64,000 bases of DNA, taken from Mesorhizobium_B sp035998495 (lineage in GTDB: Bacteria > Pseudomonadota > Alphaproteobacteria > Rhizobiales > Rhizobiaceae). The notes under the pieces were generated by a model that did not search any database, had not been told where the DNA came from, and saw nothing but the letters and a program-made list of their open reading frames with translations. This document shows, one piece after another, positions 33,726-43,526 of the stretch; positions within the stretch are counted from its first letter, which is position 1; the number at the start of each line of letters is the position of its first letter. Both the position numbers and the translations under genes were made by a program. The stretch is taken from assembly GCA_035998495.1 (NCBI GenBank), contig DASYHP010000072.1:1-64000 (forward strand), in the 5' to 3' direction.

Positions 33726-34968
33726 GTTGCCGGACAGTTGCGACGTGGCTGTCGTGGGCGCGGGCCCCGCGGGGCTTGCCGCCGCCGCCGAGCTGAAGCG
33801 CCTGGGCGTGGGCTCGGTCGTGGTGCTCGACCGCGAGCGCGAGCCCGGCGGCATCCCCCGCCACTGCGCCCATTCGCCCTACGGGATGCGCGAGTTCGGC
33901 CGCGTCCTGTTCGGCCCCGCCTATGCACGGCGGCTGGCCGAAACGGCGAAGGCCGCCGGCGCGGCGATCCATGGGGGCGTGACCGTGACGGCGCTGGAGC
34001 CCGGCCCGAAGCTGCGGCTTTCCACCCCTTCGGGCCTGCGTGAACTCGCCGCGCGCCGTGTTCTGCTCGCGACCGGCGTTCGGGAGAAAAGCCGCGCCCA
34101 GCGCCTGATCGGCGGCACGAAGCCCGCCGGCATAATGACCACCGGCGCGTTGCAGGGTTTTGTCCATCTCGAAGGGCTCCGGCCTTTCCGCCGCCCGGTG
34201 GTGCTGGGCACGGAACTCGTCGCCTTTTCCGCGCTTCTCACCTGCCGCCACGCGGGAATTCGGCCTGTCGGCATGATCGAGCCCGGCGCGCGAACCGTGG
34301 CACGCTGGCCGTCCACCCTTCTGCCGCGCGCGCTCGGCATGCCCTTGTGGCTCGAAACCGAACTCGTTTCCATCGAGGGTCTTGAGCAGGTGAGCGCCGT
34401 GCGATTGTGCGGGCCGGACGGCAAAATCCGCGAAGTCGAAACCGACGGCGTGATCGTGACCGGCCAGTTCTTGCCCGAAGCCTCGCTGTTGCGCGTGAGC
34501 CACCTCGAACTCGATCCTGCGAGCGGCGGCCCCATCATCGATCAGTGGGGACGCTGCTCCGACCCCGACTATTTCGCGGCCGGCAACCTCTTGCGCCCCG
34601 TGGAGACCGCGGGCTGGAGCTGGAAGGAGGGATTTTCGACCGCGCGCGCCATCGCCAAAAGCCTCGCGGGCGACCTGCCCGCCCCCGACCGCGCCATGCG
34701 GGTTTCGGTTATGGGCGATTCGCTCAAATTCACCTTGCCGCAGCGCATCGTGCCGCAGGCCGACCTGGACGCGCCGCATCGCGCCTTCCAGCTCAGGCTT
34801 CTGCGCAAGGCGCGCGGCCGACTGGCGCTCGTTTCAGACAACGGTGCGGCGCTCTGGTCAAAACCGCTCTCAAGCCTGCCTGAGCGGCGCATCCTGGTCC
34901 CAATCGCCGCCGTGCCGGCGAACGCCCAAGGGCCGCTCGCCTTCGTCCTGCGGGAGGAAGGACGTTGA
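33715..34968 (+). CDS. FAD/NAD(P)-binding oxidoreductase (GlpB-like partner)
   Basis: A 417-residue protein with VAVVGAGPAGLAAAAELKRLG at the N-terminus, LLATGVREK, a second nucleotide-binding stretch near 145-170 and YFAAGNLLRPVETAGWSWKEGF near the C-terminus. It resembles thioredoxin-reductase-fold subunits that partner GlpA-like dehydrogenases, and also subunits of opine/amino-acid oxidases. ATG at 33715 lies inside the end of the upstream gene (11-base overlap), and its stop overlaps the kinase start. No GlpC-type membrane anchor is present, so the electron acceptor is not evident. Confidence 0.75.
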   Translation: MNAELPDSCDVAVVGAGPAGLAAAAELKRLGVGSVVVLDREREPGGIPRHCAHSPYGMREFGRVLFGPAYARRLAETAKAAGAAIHGGVTVTALEPGPKLRLSTPSGLRELAARRVLLATGVREKSRAQRLIGGTKPAGIMTTGALQGFVHLEGLRPFRRPVVLGTELVAFSALLTCRHAGIRPVGMIEPGARTVARWPSTLLPRALGMPLWLETELVSIEGLEQVSAVRLCGPDGKIREVETDGVIVTGQFLPEASLLRVSHLELDPASGGPIIDQWGRCSDPDYFAAGNLLRPVETAGWSWKEGFSTARAIAKSLAGDLPAPDRAMRVSVMGDSLKFTLPQRIVPQADLDAPHRAFQLRLLRKARGRLALVSDNGAALWSKPLSSLPERRILVPIAAVPANAQGPLAFVLREEGR

Positions 34969-36407
34969 AGGTGCTCGCCATCGACCAGGGCACGACCAGC
35001 ACCCGCGCGCTCCTGGTCGATGAACATGGGGAAACTCGCACCCTGCTCGCCCTCCCCCACCGGCAGATCTATCCCCGCCCCGGCTGGGTGGAGCACGACC
35101 CGGAAGAGCTTCTGGCCAATCTCCGCGCCTGCCTGATTGCTGCCGGCGGCATGCCGGATTTCGGGGCCGTGGGCCTCGACAACCAGGGCGAAAGCTGCCT
35201 CGCCTGGGATTCCGAGACGGGCCGGGCGGTGAGCCCCGTGCTGGTCTGGCAGGACGACCGCACCGCGGACCGCGTCGAAGCCCTGCGCGCCGACGGCGTC
35301 GAGGACGAGGCGCGCGAACGCTCCGGCCTGCCGCTCGACCCCTATTTCTCCGCTTCGAAGCTGGCCTGGATTTTACGGGAAATCCCCGAAGCGGCGCGGC
35401 TCCACGCGCGAGGCCGGCTGCGGCTCGGCACGACCGACGCCTTTTTCCTCGACCGGCTTATGGGCCGCTTCGAGACCGACGTCACCACGGCCTCGCGCAC
35501 CGCACTGATGAACCTGGAACGGTGCGAATGGGACGAAGAACTCTGCCGCATCTTCGGCGTGCCCCTCGACTGCCTGCCGCGCATCGTGCCGACCACCGGC
35601 GACTTCGGCGCGCTGTCCTGCGGCGGACGCCTCGTTCCGCTCACCGCCAGCGTGGTGGACCAGCAGGCCTCGCTCTATGGTCACGGCTGCCGGGCGGCGG
35701 GCGACGGAAAAATCACCTTCGGCACCGGCGCCTTCGCGCTTGTCGTGACCGGCCATGAGCTGCGCCGGCCAAAGCCGGGGCCGCTGCCGACCGTCGCCTG
35801 GCGGAAGGCCGGCGAGAAGCCGACCTATGCGTTCGACGGCGGCGTCTATTGCGCGTCGGCGGCCGTGAACTGGGCGCGGGAACTCAAACTGTTCGGGGAC
35901 TTTTCCGAGATCGAGGATTTTCCCGCCCGCCCGCCCGCCATCGCGCGCGGGCTCGTCTTCGTGCCGGCGCTGGCCGGCCTCGCCTGCCCGCATTGGGACC
36001 GCCGCGCGCGGGGCGCCTGGCTCGGCCTGGGCTTGGACAGCACGCCGGCCGACCTCATGCAGGCGCTGCTCGAAGGTGTCGCGTTGCGCATGGCGGAGGT
36101 GGTCGCCGGCATGGCCGAGTTGCAAGCCCTGCGCGACCCGATCTCCGTCGATGGCGGGATGGCCGCCAACATCTATTTCTGCCAGTTCCTCGCCGATGTC
36201 CTGGGGCGCGAGCTCATCGTCTCGGCCGAGCCCGAGCTGACCGCCGTGGGCGCGGCGGCGCTCGCCGCCGAGGCGGCCGGGCGGCCGATCATGCTCCGGC
36301 GCAAAGGCCGCCGGGTTCTTCCGCGCGAGGATGCGCGAGAACATCTCGCCGCGTTCCGCGCCGCGCGGGAGGCGGTCCAGGCCTTTGGACAGACGCGGCG
36401 GTTCTGA
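34965..36407 (+). CDS. FGGY carbohydrate kinase, glycerol kinase-like
   Basis: A 480-residue FGGY kinase closest in pattern to glycerol kinase: AIDQGTTSTRALLVDEHGE at the N-terminus, GWVEHDPEEL, LDNQGESCLAWDSETGRAVSPVLVWQDDRT, DQQASLYGHGC, ITFGTGAFALV, PALAGLACPHWDRRARGAWLGL and VDGGMAAN. These match GlpK motifs at many positions, but the W-x-x-RT and GTTS variants allow related polyols. Its TTG start (34965) overlaps the upstream stop and has GGGAGGA before it. The operon GlpA-like, GlpB-like, kinase suggests glycerol or similar polyol use. Confidence 0.8.
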   Translation: MKVLAIDQGTTSTRALLVDEHGETRTLLALPHRQIYPRPGWVEHDPEELLANLRACLIAAGGMPDFGAVGLDNQGESCLAWDSETGRAVSPVLVWQDDRTADRVEALRADGVEDEARERSGLPLDPYFSASKLAWILREIPEAARLHARGRLRLGTTDAFFLDRLMGRFETDVTTASRTALMNLERCEWDEELCRIFGVPLDCLPRIVPTTGDFGALSCGGRLVPLTASVVDQQASLYGHGCRAAGDGKITFGTGAFALVVTGHELRRPKPGPLPTVAWRKAGEKPTYAFDGGVYCASAAVNWARELKLFGDFSEIEDFPARPPAIARGLVFVPALAGLACPHWDRRARGAWLGLGLDSTPADLMQALLEGVALRMAEVVAGMAELQALRDPISVDGGMAANIYFCQFLADVLGRELIVSAEPELTAVGAAALAAEAAGRPIMLRRKGRRVLPREDAREHLAAFRAAREAVQAFGQTRRF

Positions 36408-36440
36408 AGCGCCGAACACCAAGGGCGCCGGCGCAGCCGT

Positions 36441-37871
36441 TCACTGGAAGTCGAACGCCGAAAGTCCCCGACCCGTCTCGTCGAGCCCCAAGGGCCGGGT
36501 CACCGGCGGCTCGGCGCGCGCCAGGCAGGCGGGGCGTTCGCAAAGCCGGCAGGCCGGGCCGATCTCGAGAAGCAAGGGCGCGCCCGTCTCGTCGCGCGCG
36601 ATGGCGTCGGCGTAAACGACCTGATCGGCAAAGGTCCAGTCGCAGCCCAGGAGGAGCGCCGTGCGGCGGGGCCGCTCGCCCCAGCCGGCGAACGGGCCGT
36701 CCACCGTGCGCGAAAGCGTCAGGAAGCGTTCGCCGTCCGGCATCTCGGCCGCCTCCGCCCCGATGCGGCTTGCCTGCGCGAAGGCGGAAAAATGGCCGAG
36801 CTTGGGGCAGAGGCCGCCGAACCGGCTGTGCGGAAAGCCCGCCGCGCCCGCCCGACGCAGCCGGTTGCCCGCCCCATCCACCTCCAGAAGAAAGAAGGGA
36901 ACGCCTGACGCATTCGGCCGCGCGAGCGTGGTGAGCCGCGTGGCGGCCTGTTCGAACGTCACGCGGAAGCGCGCCGCGAGCGCGTCGATGTCATGGCGCA
37001 GCCGCATGGCGGCCGCGCGAAAAGCCTCATAGGGCATCAGGACGGCATGGGCGGCGTAGCGGCCGAGCTCGAAGCGGGCGATGCGCCGCGCCTCGTCCGT
37101 GGAAAGGGCCAGCGCCGCCACTTCCCCCGCGATCGCTTCCCCCAGCGCCAGTTGCGCGGCTTCCGCCGCCACCTCGCGAAGCTGGTCCGGCGGCGAGAGC
37201 CGCTCCGACACGAAGAGGCGCTGCGAGTGCCGGTCGAAGCGCTTGCGCCACTGCGGCATCACGGACACGGGAAGCGCCTGCACCGCGATCCCCTTTTCGC
37301 GCCTGAGCCAGACCTTCAGCGCGGGCCAGAGGTCGTCGGCCCCGCCGCCCAGGCTCTTGGCGAAGCCTTCCGCCGCCTCGTCAAGCCGCCCAAAATGATT
37401 GGGCCGCCGCTCCAGGACATCGCGCACCTCGTCGAGCGGCAGCCGCGCGCCCGACAGGAGCTGCGCCCGGCCCTCCTTCGCCAGGAGATCGGACAGGTCC
37501 GATAGCCGTTCCGCCTGTTCGCGATAAGCCCGGAACAGCTTCAGCATGGCACCCGCGGCGTTGGGTGTGCTTTCCGCAAGATCGATCAGCTCGCTGTCGC
37601 CGGGCAGCTCGCCGGCCAGCAGCGGGTCGGCGAAGACCTCGCGCAAGCCCGGCACGAGGCCGGGCTCGCCGCCGAGCTCTTCCGCGCTGACGCCATAGAC
37701 CGTTCCGAGCTTCAGCATCAGCGAGGCGGTCAGCGGGCGCTGGTTGCGTTCGAGCAGGTTCAGGTAAGAGGGCGAGACGCCGAGCGCCGCCGCCATGGCC
37801 GTCTGGCTCAAGCCGAGCCTCAGGCGGATGCGGCGGATGCGGGGGCCTGCGAAGATCTTTCCCTCGGCCAT
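36441..37871 (-). CDS. ScfR/RamB-type regulator (XRE helix-turn-helix plus DUF2083)
   Basis: A 476-residue regulator. An N-terminal XRE domain (IRRIRLRLGLSQTAMAAALGVSPSYLNLLERNQRPLT) is followed by an IrrE/ImmA-like middle part and a C-terminal DUF2083 domain with GGLCPKLGHFSAFA and cysteines in GPACRLCERPACLARAEPP. Members regulate isocitrate lyase and propionate/acetate use in response to acyl-CoA status. It diverges from aceA across 232 bases rich in TGTC/GACA repeats, so it is the likely direct regulator of aceA. The Cys-rich tail may bind a metal or act as redox sensor. Confidence 0.85.
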   Translation of the reverse strand: MAEGKIFAGPRIRRIRLRLGLSQTAMAAALGVSPSYLNLLERNQRPLTASLMLKLGTVYGVSAEELGGEPGLVPGLREVFADPLLAGELPGDSELIDLAESTPNAAGAMLKLFRAYREQAERLSDLSDLLAKEGRAQLLSGARLPLDEVRDVLERRPNHFGRLDEAAEGFAKSLGGGADDLWPALKVWLRREKGIAVQALPVSVMPQWRKRFDRHSQRLFVSERLSPPDQLREVAAEAAQLALGEAIAGEVAALALSTDEARRIARFELGRYAAHAVLMPYEAFRAAAMRLRHDIDALAARFRVTFEQAATRLTTLARPNASGVPFFLLEVDGAGNRLRRAGAAGFPHSRFGGLCPKLGHFSAFAQASRIGAEAAEMPDGERFLTLSRTVDGPFAGWGERPRRTALLLGCDWTFADQVVYADAIARDETGAPLLLEIGPACRLCERPACLARAEPPVTRPLGLDETGRGLSAFDFQ

Positions 37872-37883
37872 GCCGCTTCACCC

Positions 37884-38042
37884 TGTGACAAGCTGCGACA
37901 ACGCTGTCGCGCTCAGATCTTGTCGCAGTCATGACAGATTGACAACCGGATCCTGTCAAAGCTCACACCGGCTTTCTTCTTTTTCGCCCGCTTTTTTCTG
38001 CGCCCGACTCGCCGCCGCAGAGCCAGCTTGTCATGTTTGTCA
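37884..38042. promoter_or_regulatory. Operator cluster in the regulator/aceA gap
   Basis: About nine copies of TGTC(A/G) or its complement occur in ~160 bases. They include the palindrome GCGACA-ACGC-TGTCGC (37895-37910), the pair TTGACA-N9-TGTCAA (37939-37959), and CTTGTCATG with TTTGTCAC (38028-38043). TTGACA at 37939 might also serve as -35. The density is far above the surroundings and suits cooperative binding by the ScfR-like regulator. Confidence 0.5.
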
Positions 38043-38103
38043 CGGAACAGGGCCTCGCCATGTGGCGTGGTCCAGCAAGGGTAAAGGTAAGGACCAAGCA
38101 GCG

Positions 38104-39393
<1,290 letters not shown>

Positions 39394-39425
39394 GCCTTCA
39401 ATCCATCAATCCAAGGAGACACGCC

Positions 39426-39722
39426 ATGCTCGACCTTCAGGAAAAGCCGCATCGCTCACCCGCCGCCCCCGCAAGAAAGCCGCCCGTGAAGGAGCGCGCC
39501 GCCGAGCAGGCGTCCGCCTTGTCGCCCGAGCAGCAGGCGGCGGTCCGGTCGCTCGCCAACGACCTGCACCGGCTCAACCAGTCCGTGATGCTGGCGGTGG
39601 AGGCGGGGCTTTCGGTGGAGCTTGTGCGCACCGCCCGCCATCACAGCGGCGGCGGCCACTGGGGCGACCTCCTGACGCCGGTCATCGTCCGGGCCGAAAC
39701 CGCGCCGCGTCAGGAGGCCTGA
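39426..39722 (+). CDS. Small conserved-looking protein downstream of aceA
   Basis: A 98-residue protein, 32 bases after aceA, with a strong AAGGAGA ribosome-binding site. Residues 1-35 are disordered and proline/basic-rich; residues 35-70 form an amphipathic helix (LSPEQQAAVRSLANDLHRLNQSVMLAVEAG) and the rest reads HHSGGGHWGDLLTPVIVR. I recall small genes of this type after aceA in rhizobia but cannot name a family. It may regulate or stabilise the lyase; function unknown. A strong hairpin follows. Confidence 0.7.
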   Translation: MLDLQEKPHRSPAAPARKPPVKERAAEQASALSPEQQAAVRSLANDLHRLNQSVMLAVEAGLSVELVRTARHHSGGGHWGDLLTPVIVRAETAPRQEA

Positions 39723-39779
39723 ACGGCGAGGGCGGCCAGCATCCGTCCCGCGCCCCTCAATCACGACGGAAAACGGAGG

Positions 39780-39816
39780 GAAACGGCCTTGCGCTTCACA
39801 CGCCAGGCCGTTTCCA
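39780..39816. terminator. Bidirectional terminator candidate between aceA operon and mttB-like gene
   Basis: A perfect 11-bp stem, GGAAACGGCCT (39780-39790) and AGGCCGTTTCC (39806-39816), encloses a 15-base loop that can itself pair (GCG with CGC). It lies between convergent genes, with short A/T sequence (AAA before, TTT within the arm) giving a run in both directions. Confidence 0.6.
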
Positions 39817-39880
39817 ACCTCGCCCCAGGTCGCTTGAACTCTGGGGGGCCTTCAGGCGGGCCGAGGTCTGGTTCAAGGCC

Positions 39881-41419
39881 TCAAGGCTCCCCCGCCCCGA
39901 TCTCGGCGCGGCGGCGGTCCACATAGGCGTCGAGCTCCTCGCGAACGGCCAGGTCCATGACCGGCTCCTCGTAGTCGCGCAGCGCCTGCTGCCAGATTTC
40001 GGTGGCGCGCTCGACGGCCTCCTTGCCGCCGGCCTCCTGCCAGCTACCGTAGTTCTGCCAGTTCGACAGCATCGGCGAGTAAAAGGCCGTCTGATAGCGG
40101 GTCATGGTGTGTTCGGAGCCGAAGAAATGGCCGCCGGTCGGCACGGATTTGATCGCCTCGAAGCCGAGATCGTCCTCGGTGAAGGGCAGCGGGCGCAGGA
40201 ACTCCATCATGTTCTGGAGGATTTCGACGTCGAGCACGAGCTTCTCATAGGACGCCGTCAACCCGCCTTCGAGCCATCCGGCCGCATGGTAGATCATGTT
40301 GGCGCCGCCGAGCACGGCCCCCCAGGTCGCCATCTCGGTCTCGTAGGCGGCCTGCAGGTCCACCATGTTGGAGGCGTTGGCGTTCGAGGTGCGGTAGGGC
40401 AAGCCGTAGCGGCGCGCCAATTGCCCGGCGATGATGTTGGCCTTGGCGTTCTCCGGCGTCCCGAAGGCCGGCGCACCCGACTTCATGTCCACATTCGACG
40501 TGAAAGCGCCATACATGACGGGCGTTCCGGGATTGACGAGCTGCGTCAGCGCGATGCCGAACAGCGCCTCGGCATTCTGCTGCGCAAGGGCTGCGGCGAG
40601 CGTCACGGGGGTCATCGCGCCCATCAGCGTGAAAGGCGTGATCGTCACCGGCTGGCCATGCTCGGCCATGGCGATCAGCCCTTCGGCCATGGCGTCATCG
40701 AACAGGCGCGGCGAATTGACGGAGATGATGGTGATGACGCCCGGCGAATGGCGCATGTCCTCGACACTGACGCCGCGCGAAATCGCCATCATGTTGATGC
40801 CGTCCATCGCCCGGCCGCGCCCGATGGCCGTGCAATGGAAGCTCAGGTCGCTCAGCGTCAGATTGGCGCGATAGGTGTCGAGATGGCGTGAGTTCGCCGG
40901 CAGCTCCATCGGCGCGACGACCTGGTTGCCGATGATGTGGATCGCGTTGAAATGATGGGCCAGGCGGATGAAGTTCTGGTAGTCGTCGAGGCTGCCCTGG
41001 CGGCGGCCGTTGATGCGGTCGTGCACGTTGGGCGGCCCCGCCACCAGACCGAACACCAGCGCATCACCGCCGAGCTGCAGCTCCTTTTCGGGGTTGCGGC
41101 TGGTCAGCGTGAAGCTCTTGGGCGCGCTCCTCAACGCCGCCATAACCAAGCTTTCGTCGATGCGGATCGTGCTTTCGCCGCGATCGACGATGGCGCCTGC
41201 CGCCTCGAAGAGGTTCATCACGCGCTCGCCCATGACGCGGATGCCGAGCTCCGAAAGGATGCGCATGGAGGTGCGGTGCACCGTGTCCATCTGCTCCTCG
41301 TTGAGGATCTGCATCGGCGCGTAGGGATTGGTGACGCGCTGCCATGGGAGCTGCGCGATGCCGCCGCCGCCGCGTCCGGCTTTCGATTTTCGGCCGCCGC
41401 CGCGCCTGTCCTGGCTCAT
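39881..41419 (-). CDS. MttB-family (trimethylamine/betaine-type) methyltransferase, non-pyrrolysine
   Basis: A 512-residue corrinoid-protein-dependent methyltransferase homologue (MttB family, TIM barrel). Family stretches are LNEEQMDTVHRTSMRILSELGIRV, GLVAGPPNVHDRINGRRQGSLDDYQNF, NTVVAPMEL-like region NQVVAPMELP, ANASNMVDLQAAYE and GSEHTMTRYQ. The frame is continuous without any in-frame TAG, so it is a non-pyrrolysine member, like those acting on glycine betaine and other quaternary amines. No corrinoid protein is adjacent. It ends the operon MmgE, DHDPS-like, dehydrogenase, MttB. Confidence 0.85.
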   Translation of the reverse strand: MSQDRRGGGRKSKAGRGGGGIAQLPWQRVTNPYAPMQILNEEQMDTVHRTSMRILSELGIRVMGERVMNLFEAAGAIVDRGESTIRIDESLVMAALRSAPKSFTLTSRNPEKELQLGGDALVFGLVAGPPNVHDRINGRRQGSLDDYQNFIRLAHHFNAIHIIGNQVVAPMELPANSRHLDTYRANLTLSDLSFHCTAIGRGRAMDGINMMAISRGVSVEDMRHSPGVITIISVNSPRLFDDAMAEGLIAMAEHGQPVTITPFTLMGAMTPVTLAAALAQQNAEALFGIALTQLVNPGTPVMYGAFTSNVDMKSGAPAFGTPENAKANIIAGQLARRYGLPYRTSNANASNMVDLQAAYETEMATWGAVLGGANMIYHAAGWLEGGLTASYEKLVLDVEILQNMMEFLRPLPFTEDDLGFEAIKSVPTGGHFFGSEHTMTRYQTAFYSPMLSNWQNYGSWQEAGGKEAVERATEIWQQALRDYEEPVMDLAVREELDAYVDRRRAEIGAGEP

Positions 41420-41453
41420 CGTCCCGCCCCTTCTTCAGAATCCTCGGATCATT

Positions 41454-42436
41454 TCAGTAACCCCGAACCGGATCGACGATGTTGGCCAAGGGCTCGCCGC
41501 GCCGGTAGCGCGCGAGGTTCTCGGCGAACATGCGGATCGATTCGACGTCCCAGCCGTCATAGACCGACGAGCAGTGCGGAGTGACGATGACGTTGTCATA
41601 GCCCCAGAGCGGATGATCGGCCGGCAGCGGCTCGACGGCGAACACGTCGAGCGCCGCGCCCTTGATGCTCCCGGCTTCCAGCGCCGTCATCAGCGCCGCC
41701 TGGTCCACGACGCCGCCGCGCGAAACGTCGATCAGCACCGCAGAAGGCTTCATCGCGGCGAAAGCCTGCGCGCCGACCAGGCCGCGCGTGCTCTCCAGCA
41801 GCGGAACGCAGCAGACGATGAAATCGGCGCGGCTCCAAAGAACGGGCAGCGCATCGACCGCCCGCACCTCGTCCAGTTCGGGCGTCAGCGCGGGCCGCGC
41901 CCTGACGCCGAGCGTCGTCATGCCCATGGCCCTGGCGCGCCGCGCGACCGCCTGGCCGGTCTTGCCGAGGCCAAGGATGAGGACGGTGCGGCCTTGGACG
42001 GGCTCGACCTTGCGACCGACCATTCACGCGCGCGCTGGCGGCGCTCGAAGCCGCGCAGGTCGAGCGAGAAGGACAGCATCGCGCCCAGCGCATACTCCGC
42101 CATCATGTCGGCCGCGACGCCGGCGGCGTTGGTGACGGTCACCTTGGCGGCGTCCCAAGGCCGCAGATGGTCCGTGCCCGAGCCGCCGACCGAAACCCAT
42201 CGCACCGTCCGGCTTTCGACCAGAGCCTCGCGCGGGAAGCGCGGCGTGCCATCGAACCGCACGGAGTAGACCACCTCGGCCCCGGTCCGCGCGATCAGTT
42301 CCGGCAGCGCGGCGTAGCTGTCGCAGCCATGCGCCTGAAGGTCCGGATGCGCCTCCCGCAGCACGGCGAGCGCCGGCGCGGGCGCGTCCGTGTGCAGGAT
42401 GACGGCGGGATGGACGGACATGGCGCCGTGTCTCAC
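41454..42436 (-). pseudogene. D-2-hydroxyacid dehydrogenase broken by a frameshift
   Basis: Two overlapping frames together make one NAD-dependent 2-hydroxyacid dehydrogenase. The first (42436 down to ~42012) gives the substrate half ending MMAEYALGAMLSFSLDLRGF-ERRQRAREW. The second (~42023 down to 41454) continues GRKVEPVQGRTVLILGLGKTGQAVARRARAMGM with the NAD site GLGKTG, VCCVPLLESTRG, LIDVSRGGVVD, and the catalytic HPLW and TPHCSS. The junction between 42012 and 42022 needs a one-base insertion (or two-base deletion). Upstream overlap with the DHDPS-like stop shows it is in the operon. It is either a real inactivation or a sequencing error. Confidence 0.85.
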
Positions 42437-43359
42437 GCCTTTCCGGGTATGTGGTCGGCGAGGCTCCCCAGCGCGGCCAGCAGCGCTTCGCCCGCCGCCA
42501 GGGTCGCATTCTCATGCGGGGCGCGCAGATTGAGCCAGCGCGGATCGCCGGAGCGGGCGGCCAGGGCCGCCTTGAGCCCGGAGATCAGGCCGGCGTCCTG
42601 CACGGCCTTGCGAAACGCCTTGAGTTCGGCGTCGGCCGCGCCCACGTCGCGGCCCGCCCTCGCGCCGTCATACACCGCGCGGATCGCCGCGGCGTTGAGG
42701 TTCACGGTGGCGGAGATGCAGCCCGCCGAACCGGCCGCGAGCCCCCGGGTCAGTTGCGCCTCGGAGCTTGGAAAGACCGACACCCGGGGTGCGGCGGCGA
42801 TGACCGCGAGGGTGTTGTCCCAATTGCCGGAACTGTCCTTGTAGGCGACGACCGTCTCGGGAAACGCCTCGTTCAGCCGGGCGGTGAGCGCCGGCGAGAC
42901 CGGCACGCCCGAGTTCTGCGGGATGTGGTAGAGGATCACCCGCAGCGCCGGACTGGCGACGCGCTCGATCAGTTCGCTGAAATAGCGCGCCTGGCCGCCG
43001 TCGCCGACGGCGCCATAGAAGAAGGACGGCAGCACCATCACGCCGGCGCAGCCCAGTCCCATCGCGTGTCTGCTCAATTCCACGGTCTCGGGCAAAGCGG
43101 TGACGCCCGTTCCCGGCATCATGACGCTGGCGGGAATGCCCGCTTCGAGCAGCCATTCCAGCGCCTGCATGCGCTCGCGCACCGAGACCGACAGCGCCTC
43201 TCCCGTGGTGCCGAAGGGCGACAGATAATGCGCGCCCTGTTCGAGCACCCATTTCGCGTGGCGCACCCACAAATCCCGCGCGATGCGGCCGTCACGCTCG
43301 AACGGCGTCAGGATGGGGGCGACGATGCCCTGCGGTCCGTTTGCGGCTGGTGCATTCAT
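42433..43359 (-). CDS. Dihydrodipicolinate synthase / N-acetylneuraminate lyase family protein
   Basis: A 308-residue class I aldolase of the DHDPS family. GTTGEAL (50-56), Y144 (VILYHIPQNSG) and Schiff-base K174 (VVAYKDSSGNW) are in place. Such enzymes condense or cleave pyruvate with an aldehyde; in catabolic operons they are often 2-keto-3-deoxy acid, hydroxyproline-derived or sialic acid lyases. ATG at 43359 gives the usual N-terminus. It overlaps the dehydrogenase start and is followed upstream by MmgE/PrpD, so it is part of a degradation pathway rather than lysine synthesis. Confidence 0.88.
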   Translation of the reverse strand: MNAPAANGPQGIVAPILTPFERDGRIARDLWVRHAKWVLEQGAHYLSPFGTTGEALSVSVRERMQALEWLLEAGIPASVMMPGTGVTALPETVELSRHAMGLGCAGVMVLPSFFYGAVGDGGQARYFSELIERVASPALRVILYHIPQNSGVPVSPALTARLNEAFPETVVAYKDSSGNWDNTLAVIAAAPRVSVFPSSEAQLTRGLAAGSAGCISATVNLNAAAIRAVYDGARAGRDVGAADAELKAFRKAVQDAGLISGLKAALAARSGDPRWLNLRAPHENATLAAGEALLAALGSLADHIPGKA

Positions 43360-43526
43360 GATCGGTTCTCGTGTGGGTTGGCGGCGTCCGGAAGATGCTG
43401 CGCGACCGCGCTGACGAAAAAGGCGAAGGCCCTGATGTCGAGCGGGAGGCCAGACCATGCCCGCCGCTGTCGATGATCGCCACGCCGGTGGACGGCTTCA
43501 GATCCGCCAGGCGCCTGAGCGGCATC

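Noticed and set aside
39881..41419. Pyrrolysine-containing MttB
   Set aside because: No in-frame TAG occurs; the reading frame ends with TGA, so it is a non-pyrrolysine family member.
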